Positions 1-5,163 of a DNA stretch of 5,163 nucleotides are shown here, piece by piece (position 1 is the first letter of the stretch; each line of letters begins with the position of its first letter). Below the pieces are notes generated by a model. That model was not told the origin of the DNA, searched no databases, and was given only the letters and a program-made list of their open reading frames with translations. The translations under genes and the position numbers were made by a program. This stretch comes from REEB481 sp039796915 (GTDB taxonomy: Bacteria; Bacteroidota; Bacteroidia; NS11-12g; UBA955), in NCBI GenBank assembly GCA_039796915.1, contig JBDKIU010000209.1, forward strand, positions 1 through 5,163, in the 5' to 3' direction.

Positions 1-610
1 CATCTTCTGAAAGCCCGATGGTTAAGCGGTGTGTTTCGGCGCTTTTGTCTGAAGTATAAATCACCTTCACCGTAACCACTGCCTCACCTTTCGATGCATC
101 GTAGGTGCTGCTCACGTCGAGGTTTACGGGAGTAGTTTCCTGCAAACGTTCGTTCACACGGGCATCCCACTCGTTGAGGCCCAGCAGACGGGAAGTTCCA
201 AACAGCGCCTGATCCACCATTCCGTTGGGCATAGAGTTTACAGCTACGCCGGTGGCATCGATCATCTCGTTCGCAGCGGCACAGTTCAGCGTATCCTGAC
301 CTTTCCACGGCATAGAAATCAATCCGCCGGGGATGGTATAATACACGGCCAGCAATTGCACTTTCCCGGAACGGGAATCATAAATCTGTTTGGCTTTTAG
401 CGCTGCTTCCGGACAATTATTGCAACGCACGCCGGTGATGTCGAACAACATAATGTGCTTGTCCTGCGCTGCCGGTATGGATGAAACCAGATACGTGGTA
501 TCGCTCAGCGGCTTTTCGATTTTTCGGATGACGAAGGGCGGCTCTTCATCAATACAAGCGCTCAGCACCAGGGCCGCAAGCACAGGAAGCTTCCAGGAAT
601 TGAAGTTCAT
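1..610 (-). CDS. Omp28-related outer membrane lipoprotein, 3' end beyond window
   Basis: This reading frame starts with ATG at 610 and stays open to position 1, giving 203 residues with no stop, so the C-terminal part is outside the window. The N-terminus is a lipoprotein signal: Lys7, a hydrophobic stretch at 8-18, and the lipobox LSAC with Cys19 as the lipidated residue, followed by acidic residues 21-23. A thioredoxin-like segment follows: a beta strand (IMLFDITG, 53-60), then a CxxC pair in VRCNNCPEAA (Cys63, Cys66), and later a possible cis-proline loop around SMPNGM (126-131). This order of strand, TG-x-x-C-x-x-C-P and MPNG loop matches the Omp28 family, first known from Porphyromonas gingivalis. 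Family knowledge places it at the outer membrane; its exact biochemical role is unclear. It is divergent from the peroxidase gene with 74 bp between start codons. I am confident of the gene and fairly confident of the family. Confidence 0.85.
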   Translation of the reverse strand, partial: MNFNSWKLPVLAALVLSACIDEEPPFVIRKIEKPLSDTTYLVSSIPAAQDKHIMLFDITGVRCNNCPEAALKAKQIYDSRSGKVQLLAVYYTIPGGLISMPWKGQDTLNCAAANEMIDATGVAVNSMPNGMVDQALFGTSRLLGLNEWDARVNERLQETTPVNLDVSSTYDASKGEAVVTVKVIYTSDKSAETHRLTIGLSED

Positions 611-684
611 ACCAAAGCCCGAAATTAGCTATTTGTGCGCAGACCGCATGAACAAAATAACGCCGCAGCGGGTTGTTTAGAAGC
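611..684. promoter_or_regulatory. Divergent intergenic region (lipoprotein / peroxidase)
   Basis: This 74-bp stretch must hold the 5' signals of both divergent genes unless transcription enters from elsewhere. On the minus strand TAATTTCG (627-620) is a one-mismatch version of the Bacteroidota -7 box TAnnTTTG, but the nearest upstream TTG is about 25 bp away, which is too far for a good match. On the plus strand I find no box of acceptable quality. There is no purine-rich Shine-Dalgarno at either start, as is usual in this phylum. The promoter role is inferred from position only. Confidence 0.3.
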
Positions 685-1269
685 ATGAAAAGAATTTGGT
701 ATTTCCTGGCATCCGGTGCGGTGCTGTTGATGATCAAGAGCTGCGTGAGCGGCCAGAGCAAAAGTGTAACGGCCAACGGCGCAACGCCTACCGCAAGCTT
801 TTACGACCTGAAGATGGTGTCACTGGACGGAAAAGACACCATTGATTTTTCTTCCTTTAAAGGCAAAAAGGTATTGATTGTGAACACGGCAAGCGCCTGT
901 GGTTATACGCCTCAGTATGAAGGTCTGGAAGCTTTGTATCAGCAGATGAAGGACAGCCTGGTAATCGTTGGCTGCCCATGCAATCAGTTTGGCATGCAGG
1001 AATCAGGCAACGCCGAGGAAATCGGTGCTTTTTGTAAGAAGAATTACGGGGTTACCTTTCCGCTCAGCGAAAAAATCAAGGTTCGGGGTGAGGGTCAGCA
1101 TCCGGTTTATCAATGGCTGACGCAGAAGAGTCTGAATGGCGCCATGGATGCCAGTGTGGGCTGGAACTTCAACAAATTCCTTGTTGACGAAGAAGGCAAA
1201 CTCCAGGCCTACTTCCCTTCGAAGGTGACGCCCATGAGCGAAGAATTGCTGGCGGCCATCCGCAAGTAA
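685..1269 (+). CDS. Glutathione peroxidase family protein (Cys type, probably thioredoxin-dependent), envelope-targeted
   Basis: This 194-residue protein belongs to the glutathione peroxidase family, which reduces hydrogen peroxide and organic hydroperoxides. I chose ATG at 685 because it directly precedes the basic and hydrophobic leader (MKRIWYFL); a TTG at 673 would only add four residues. The peroxidatic residue is Cys72 in NTASACGYTPQY and is encoded by TGT, so it is not selenocysteine. The other catalytic-tetrad candidates are Gln105 or Gln101 in CNQFGMQESG and Trp160-Asn161 in GWNFNKF. Cys117 in AFCKKNYGVTFP sits where thioredoxin-dependent members carry their resolving cysteine, so thioredoxin or a similar dithiol is a more likely reductant than glutathione. 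The leader ends in IKSC (Cys20), a lipobox-like site with an unusual lysine at -2, so it may be a lipoprotein or simply exported. Cys97 replaces the usual Phe before PCNQF. Its stop lies 13 bp from the stop of the convergent DUF5686 gene. Confidence 0.95.
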   Translation: MKRIWYFLASGAVLLMIKSCVSGQSKSVTANGATPTASFYDLKMVSLDGKDTIDFSSFKGKKVLIVNTASACGYTPQYEGLEALYQQMKDSLVIVGCPCNQFGMQESGNAEEIGAFCKKNYGVTFPLSEKIKVRGEGQHPVYQWLTQKSLNGAMDASVGWNFNKFLVDEEGKLQAYFPSKVTPMSEELLAAIRK

Positions 1270-1282
1270 TTCGCAGGTCCAA

Positions 1283-3763
1283 TCAATTCCACTGGTTCGT
1301 GAATCGGTCGTAGGTGCTGAAGCCGAACTTCCAGGTGCTGCGCAATCCGTTCCATTGATTGGAAGTGGCCGCCGAGTAATAAAATCCGATTTTAATGCGT
1401 TCCCGCCAAAGGCGAAACACACGCTCTATGCCAGCGAACGCTTCGATGTGACGCATATTCCTTTCCGAAGAAAGCAAAAAAGAACCTCCTGCCACTTCGC
1501 GCAATTCCAGGAACTTCATGAATGGAATTTTATTCACGATGCTTCCGTTGAAACGATGGATGTAATGTCCGTCGAAGTACCTTCTGAAGGTTGCATAGGT
1601 GCTGTCGAGCATCTGGAACGTGTACAGCGGCGCAGTGAGCAGGAAGGGATCGCCCCGGCGCTGGTATTTGTAATCGATGAGCTGCACATTCCGGGCATTG
1701 TAAAACCTGCCCGTGGTCATTCTGAATTCGCTGCGGCCCACCAATCCCAGCGGAAATTCATGCTCCATCCGAAACTCCAGGTAATCAAAGTCAGCCTGTG
1801 AACCGGCTACTCCTTTCCAGCCTTTGCGGTACTGCGCCACAAATGTGGGCCAGTTGGAACCCAGAATTACCTTTTGGTAAGGTTCGCGCATATATTTCTG
1901 AAAAGGCGTGTACCACAGCGTAAATCTTGTGTAGGCCGCAGTGTACGGATCAAAGCGCACCGGCCGGTTGTCCGGGAACAGCGAATCGCCAATGGCATCG
2001 AAGCGGTATCCGGAAATGTCGCGACGGTCGCTGAACTCAGCAGCCACGCCCAGATACAGGCCGTTCAGCAGCTCACCTCTGTGCGTGAGGTTCAGGTAGT
2101 TATGTTCGTAGAAATTGGACCTGCGGAACAGGTTGATGTACGCGTCAAAAGGGTTGATGAATCCGAAATTTCTACCCATGGAAACGCTGATGGTTCCGCG
2201 TGTAAACGGGTTGTAGAGCCAGCTTCCTGAAATATCTCCTTTCAAATCCTTGTTGTTCACGCCCATATTCAGGTTCGGACTCAGCGAGAAGCGCTGTTTG
2301 TTTTTCAGTTCTTTGGAAGCGCCGACACGCAGATTTACCCGTCCTCCGCCAATCATGGCCGGATTGTAGATGAAAAGCAACGGAATGAACCCAAGATCCC
2401 AGCCCTTGTCGGGGTTCACGTACGCTTGTCCGAACAAAAACAACTTCGACAGGGTCACTTTATTGATGTCGCGGGTTACGCTGTCTTTATAAGCTTTGCT
2501 TTCCCGCACCCTGCGGATGGAATCATCGCGGTTCACGAAGCGCAGTTCCTGTTCGTTCAGAGGTTCCATGCGGTTTCCTGCCCAGTAGCTGCTGTCGCGT
2601 TCATAAGCCTCTTTGCTGGCACTGCTTAACTCGTTGTCGAAGAAACGTGGCGGATAGCTTCTGTTGACCTCGTGGCGACGGTACCGCACCATCGTATTGC
2701 CCGAATAGCGTGCCTTTCCCGCCTTGGCGGTATAGTTCAGATCGAGCCTTTGCGGAAGCAGGAAGGAGTCCTGAAAGCTGAATTTGTGGGAGAAGCTGAA
2801 TTTGTCGTATTCGTTCAGCACATGAGCCGGGAAATCAAGCGTCACGGCGCGCAGACAGAACAGGCTGTCCACCACTTCCACCACACCGCTGAACAGGGCG
2901 TTCGTGGTTTGCCTGGGTTTCACACTGATGCGATACACCTTGGTGCCATTGCTGTCGTACAGGATTTTTAGCAGCTTGAATTTGTAGCCGAGCATCGCGG
3001 TATTGCTGAGTGGCGAAAGCATTGGCTGGTCGCTGAGGGAAGGAATGTAGATGAGGTTCCTGTTGAGGCTGAAATCGGCTTCGGTAGTGGAAAGGTAGAA
3101 CAGGCCGGAGGGATCGCCGCGCTTGGAAACACCGTTGCGCACTTCCTTTACCTTCCCTGGCTGCCGAAAGTGTCTGGTGAGCACCACTTCAGCCATGTTG
3201 AACGATACGCGATTGCTGTCGTTTTCATTTTCTGCGGAAGCCAGACTGTCGGCATGTTCTTCTTCTTGTTCCACAAAGCCAACGCGTTTCTTCGACGGAG
3301 GTGTTTCAACCTGTTCCACCGCGCGGATGTACAATTCACTTTGCAAGCTCTGAAACTGCGTGGCCCAGCGGTCGCGGCTCTTGATGGCCTGCCGCATCAC
3401 TTCCGGTGCCGGGTCTTTCCGGCGCGTGGTAATTACTACTTCGTTGTAGGTCACAATTTTGGGCGTGAGCAACACCACGAAGGTATCGGCCTGTGCGTCT
3501 GAACGTAAAGTTACCGGAACCACCGCGCGTTCGTACTGCTGGTTGCTGAATACCAGTTCGTAGGTTCCCGGCGTGAGTCTGGTGCTGAAAAATCCTTTAC
3601 CGTCGGTGCGTCCCAACAGTCTTCCATCTTTGATAAACACCACTACATCATTCAGCGGAACCATGGAAGTATCGCGAACCGTGCAGGCCACAGAAACATC
3701 CTGTGCGCATAGTTGGTACACAGGTGCAAGAATCAGGGCGCAGACAAACAGCAGATGCTTCAC
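1283..3763 (-). CDS. DUF5686 and carboxypeptidase-like regulatory domain-containing outer membrane protein
   Basis: This 826-residue protein has three parts. Residues 1-20 are a signal peptide (MKHLLFVCALILA, with cleavage likely after the Ala in LCAQ). Residues 22-101 form a carboxypeptidase-like regulatory beta-sandwich, recognisable from VFIKDGRLLGRTDGKGFF and LTPGTYELVFS. The rest is DUF5686: the conserved entry motif KDPAPEVMRQAIKSR at about 116-130, a charged low-complexity stretch at 165-184, and from about 440 alternating aromatic strands of an outer-membrane beta-barrel. Late family-like motifs are YRKGWKGVAGS, HRFNGSIVNKIPFMKFLELRE and the C-terminal strand WKFGFSTYDRF. The family is widespread in Bacteroidota and its substrate is unknown; a surface or transport role is inference. 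No ATG is available: GTG at 3763 gives the cleanest signal peptide, and TTG at 3772 is the alternative (829 residues). An in-frame TAA at 3811-3809 limits the start. It may be co-transcribed with the secreted-protein gene 113 bp upstream. Confidence 0.92.
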   Translation of the reverse strand: MKHLLFVCALILAPVYQLCAQDVSVACTVRDTSMVPLNDVVVFIKDGRLLGRTDGKGFFSTRLTPGTYELVFSNQQYERAVVPVTLRSDAQADTFVVLLTPKIVTYNEVVITTRRKDPAPEVMRQAIKSRDRWATQFQSLQSELYIRAVEQVETPPSKKRVGFVEQEEEHADSLASAENENDSNRVSFNMAEVVLTRHFRQPGKVKEVRNGVSKRGDPSGLFYLSTTEADFSLNRNLIYIPSLSDQPMLSPLSNTAMLGYKFKLLKILYDSNGTKVYRISVKPRQTTNALFSGVVEVVDSLFCLRAVTLDFPAHVLNEYDKFSFSHKFSFQDSFLLPQRLDLNYTAKAGKARYSGNTMVRYRRHEVNRSYPPRFFDNELSSASKEAYERDSSYWAGNRMEPLNEQELRFVNRDDSIRRVRESKAYKDSVTRDINKVTLSKLFLFGQAYVNPDKGWDLGFIPLLFIYNPAMIGGGRVNLRVGASKELKNKQRFSLSPNLNMGVNNKDLKGDISGSWLYNPFTRGTISVSMGRNFGFINPFDAYINLFRRSNFYEHNYLNLTHRGELLNGLYLGVAAEFSDRRDISGYRFDAIGDSLFPDNRPVRFDPYTAAYTRFTLWYTPFQKYMREPYQKVILGSNWPTFVAQYRKGWKGVAGSQADFDYLEFRMEHEFPLGLVGRSEFRMTTGRFYNARNVQLIDYKYQRRGDPFLLTAPLYTFQMLDSTYATFRRYFDGHYIHRFNGSIVNKIPFMKFLELREVAGGSFLLSSERNMRHIEAFAGIERVFRLWRERIKIGFYYSAATSNQWNGLRSTWKFGFSTYDRFTNQWN

Positions 3764-3809
3764 AACTCGCAAGGATACAAGCTTAAGAACAGTCGGGCGG
3801 CGCAGATGT

Positions 3810-3821
3810 TACACATGTGTA
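3810..3821. promoter_or_regulatory. 12-bp perfect palindrome upstream of the DUF5686 gene
   Basis: TACACATGTGTA is perfectly self-complementary and is centred about 52 bp upstream of the likely GTG start of the DUF5686 gene. Its size and position would suit a dimeric regulator's operator. Symmetry is all the sequence shows; the operator role is inferred, and a chance palindrome is possible. Confidence 0.25.
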
Positions 3822-3842
3822 GTTTTTGACGATGAAGCGCTT

Positions 3843-3868
3843 CCGGGCCGCCATGCCGGTTAGCCCGG
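3843..3868 (-). terminator. Possible hairpin after the secreted-protein gene (weak terminator or processing site)
   Basis: CCGGGC at 3843-3848 pairs perfectly with GCCCGG at 3863-3868, leaving a 14-nt loop. In the minus-strand transcript the stem begins 8 nt after the TGA stop ending at 3877. There is no U-run directly after it, so it is not a standard intrinsic terminator. It could attenuate or stabilise the transcript between the two minus-strand genes. Confidence 0.25.
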
Positions 3869-3876
3869 TGAGGAGT

Positions 3877-4608
3877 TCAGTCTTCTTTACGCCAAACGCA
3901 AAAAATACCGTCGGTATTGGTATAGAAGAACTGACCGTTGGAGCGGTTGAAACTCAGGGTAGTACCAAAGGACTCTGCGCGCGTGAACGTATTTTCTGTT
4001 TGTTTCAGCCACTTGATGTAACGACCATTGATGGATTGCAGGATGTAGTGCACGGCTCCGGTATCAACGTAAGAAAGGGTGATGGGCGAAGTAAGGCAGC
4101 TGCTGTTCCAGGTTCCATTCACCAGCGCTGCGTTCAGCCGCAAACTGAATTCATCCAGCTTTTTTGGCACATTCACGGCTGTGTATGTAACTACTGGCTG
4201 GTTTCCTTTAGGCACAGAAAACTTGAACTGGGATTTGATGTTTGCGTTTTTCGCCAGCTGCACCAGCATTTCGTTGTTGGTGGTTTCCCAGCGCGTAGGT
4301 GATCCGCTCACGGCAGTTGATTTGATGAGGCCCGTGGCATTATGCACCTTCAGGGAACCCATGGCTGCATTCACGTTTTGTTCGGCAGTTCCTTTTTCAA
4401 CGGCATAAAAAAGATCGTAATCACGCTTGTTCACCAATGAAACCTCCATGAGGTATTTGTCCTTTTTGGAATCACTTTCCAGTTTCGACAAGGTGATGCG
4501 CACATCGAAATTGGCATTTTCTTCAATGGTTTTGGTTTGGGCCCAAAGGCTGCTGACAGACAGGATGCCTACCATCGGCAAAAGGTTTCTCAGGAAAGAT
4601 GGTTTCAT
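3877..4608 (-). CDS. Secreted protein of unknown function
   Basis: I do not recognise this 243-residue protein. ATG at 4608 opens a signal peptide: Lys2 and Arg7, a hydrophobic core at 9-21, and likely cleavage after Ala23 in LWAQ. The mature chain is rich in beta-strand-like alternation. Residues 33-70 (FDVRITLSKLES and YLMEVSLVNK) look like paired strands of an immunoglobulin-like sandwich. Residues 186-239 contain VHYILQSINGRYIKW and later GQFFYTNTDG, a spacing that resembles a single beta-trefoil or fascin-type repeat. Only two cysteines occur, Cys171 and Cys237, so a disulfide in the periplasm or outside the cell is possible. There is no lipobox and no recognisable C-terminal secretion domain. 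A candidate promoter lies just upstream, and the DUF5686 gene follows on the same strand. The gene call is firm; all functional remarks are inference. Confidence 0.8.
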   Translation of the reverse strand: MKPSFLRNLLPMVGILSVSSLWAQTKTIEENANFDVRITLSKLESDSKKDKYLMEVSLVNKRDYDLFYAVEKGTAEQNVNAAMGSLKVHNATGLIKSTAVSGSPTRWETTNNEMLVQLAKNANIKSQFKFSVPKGNQPVVTYTAVNVPKKLDEFSLRLNAALVNGTWNSSCLTSPITLSYVDTGAVHYILQSINGRYIKWLKQTENTFTRAESFGTTLSFNRSNGQFFYTNTDGIFCVWRKED

Positions 4609-4762
4609 GTTCGGATTAGCGTTTCAAATTTAGGGTTTCAGCACCATGAATGAAGCAAATACCGGGTGTCGGATGCGCGCCTAGCCGTGTGCAAACGATT
4701 ATTTTTCTTCCAAAAACGAGGTTCAGATTGTAATGTAATAACTTAGTGCCATCAATCTTTTT
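4609..4762. other. 154-bp divergent intergenic region
   Basis: This AT-richer stretch separates the minus-strand secreted-protein gene from the plus-strand DUF5618-like gene, so promoters for both are expected here. One good candidate is visible for the minus strand. For the plus strand the closest -7 match is TAACTTAG at 4739-4746, with one mismatch and no TTG at suitable spacing. I see no RNA gene or repeat in it. Confidence 0.4.
4625..4658 (-). promoter_or_regulatory. Candidate Bacteroidota-type promoter for the secreted-protein gene
   Basis: Read on the minus strand, TTG at 4658-4656 is followed after 23 nt by TAAATTTG at 4632-4625. The second element matches the Bacteroidota -7 consensus TAnnTTTG exactly, and 23 nt is at the long end of the spacing reported for this promoter class. 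The predicted transcription start would be close to 4619, leaving a leader of only about 10 nt before the ATG at 4608. That short leader keeps confidence modest. Confidence 0.4.
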
Positions 4763-5161
4763 ATGCTTATGGATACCGTTAAAAATAAAACCAAAAGACC
4801 ACACAAAAACTACCGGGAAGAAGCCATGCGTTACGTGGAAAACGCCCGCGAATGCCTGCTCAAGGCCGGTAAAGACGGCGATTATTATTCCGATCCCAAG
4901 TACGTAAAAATGGCCGGCAACGCCTTATGGAACGGCGTTTTACTGGCATTGAAGGCAAAAATTCCCGTAAAGGGGCGGCCGGATATTATCAAATACAGAC
5001 AGGAAGTTGGGAAAACAAACAGGAAGCTCCTGAATACGCTGAATGCTGCATACGATACCTGTCATTTGGCGATGGGCTACGATGGCAATATCAGTGTAAC
5101 TGTTTGTACAGCGGGAATGAAGTATGCGGTTGAGCTTATCGAATGGGCTGCACCGGAATGA
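4763..5161 (+). CDS. DUF5618 family protein
   Basis: This 132-residue protein starts at ATG 4763; ATG at 4769 is equally possible and shortens it by two residues. It resembles DUF5618, a small Bacteroidota family of unknown function, through the segments NYREEAMRYVENARE (16-30), DPKYVKMAGNALWNGVLLAL (44-63) and HLAMGYDGN (101-109). It has no signal peptide and is probably cytoplasmic. The sequence reads as four amphipathic helices (about 16-35, 44-66, 74-105, 110-129). This topology recalls HEPN-type bundles, but the R-x4-6-H motif of HEPN ribonucleases is absent, so I do not claim RNase activity. The stop TGA at 5159-5161 overlaps an ATG at 5158-5160, which suggests a translationally coupled downstream partner. 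The family call is from memory of the motif pattern and is moderately sure. Confidence 0.8.
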   Translation: MLMDTVKNKTKRPHKNYREEAMRYVENARECLLKAGKDGDYYSDPKYVKMAGNALWNGVLLALKAKIPVKGRPDIIKYRQEVGKTNRKLLNTLNAAYDTCHLAMGYDGNISVTVCTAGMKYAVELIEWAAPE

Positions 5162-5163
5162 AG
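5158..5163 (+). other. Possible start of the next gene (ATGA overlap)
   Basis: ATGAAG at the extreme right edge overlaps the DUF5618-like stop codon by four bases and would encode Met-Lys. ATGA overlaps are typical of coupled genes in one operon. Only two codons are visible, so nothing can be said about the product. Confidence 0.3.

Larger units (their letters stand above)
3764..3876. other. 113-bp same-strand gap with hairpin and palindromes
   Basis: This gap lies between the secreted-protein stop and the DUF5686 start, both on the minus strand. It contains a GC-rich inverted repeat close to the upstream stop, a 10-bp palindrome GAAGCGCTTC at 3834-3843, and a 12-bp palindrome TACACATGTGTA at 3810-3821. 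I find no TAnnTTTG-type -7 box on the minus strand here. The downstream gene is therefore either read through from upstream or uses a promoter I cannot recognise. Confidence 0.5.

Noticed and set aside
390..680. Open plus-strand frame opposite the Omp28-like gene.
   Set aside because: It is antisense to a clear lipoprotein reading frame with a recognisable signal and CxxC motif, and its own translation shows no family features.
1276..1363. 10-bp inverted repeat TCCAATCAAT (1276-1285) and ATTGATTGGA (1354-1363) around the convergent gene ends, considered as a bidirectional terminator.
   Set aside because: The arms are 68 bp apart, one arm spans the DUF5686 stop codon and the other lies within its coding sequence, and there is no T-run on either strand.
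1003..1422. Minus-strand open frame spanning the peroxidase 3' half and the DUF5686 end.
   Set aside because: It lies antisense to conserved peroxidase motifs and out of frame with the DUF5686 C-terminus, so it is a shadow.
1355..2971. Several plus-strand open frames of 67-148 codons inside the DUF5686 gene.
   Set aside because: All are antisense to a continuous 826-residue protein with family motifs from end to end; none has a recognisable domain or start context.
3826..4408. Plus-strand open frames overlapping the secreted-protein gene.
   Set aside because: They are antisense to a frame with a proper signal peptide and beta-rich mature sequence, and their translations look random.
4927..5133. 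Second plus-strand frame inside the DUF5618-like gene.
   Set aside because: It overlaps the DUF5618-like frame completely, and the helical family pattern is in the other frame.

Overview
The window looks like a chromosomal segment of a Bacteroidota bacterium. It is probably from an environmental lineage, but nothing in it fixes the family. The case rests on protein content: an Omp28-type CxxC lipoprotein, a large DUF5686 outer-membrane protein with a carboxypeptidase-like regulatory domain, and a DUF5618-type protein, all families found mainly in this phylum. The lack of clear Shine-Dalgarno sequences and one candidate Bacteroidota-type promoter (TTG / TAnnTTTG) agree with this. I see no tRNA, rRNA, CRISPR array, insertion sequence or integration signature.

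Layout. Positions 1-610 (minus) hold the N-terminal 203 residues of an Omp28-related lipoprotein that runs off the left edge. It is divergent from a cysteine-type glutathione peroxidase at 685-1269 (plus). That gene converges, with only 13 bp between the stop codons, on the DUF5686 gene at 1283-3763 (minus). A further minus-strand gene at 3877-4608 encodes a 243-residue secreted protein that I do not recognise. It lies 113 bp upstream of the DUF5686 gene in the same direction. That gap contains a hairpin and a 12-bp palindrome. A 154-bp divergent intergenic region separates it from a DUF5618-like gene at 4763-5161 (plus), whose stop codon overlaps a possible next start (ATGA) at the right edge.

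How the genes fit together. Four of the five proteins carry N-terminal export signals or plausible ones, so this is mostly a cell-envelope neighbourhood. The two left-hand genes both encode thiol-based thioredoxin-fold proteins and share one intergenic region. The secreted protein and the DUF5686 protein may be co-transcribed. The DUF5618-like gene is cytoplasmic and appears to begin a separate plus-strand operon that continues beyond the window.

No convincing new system is visible. The most open questions are the right-edge DUF5618 operon and the unrecognised secreted protein.
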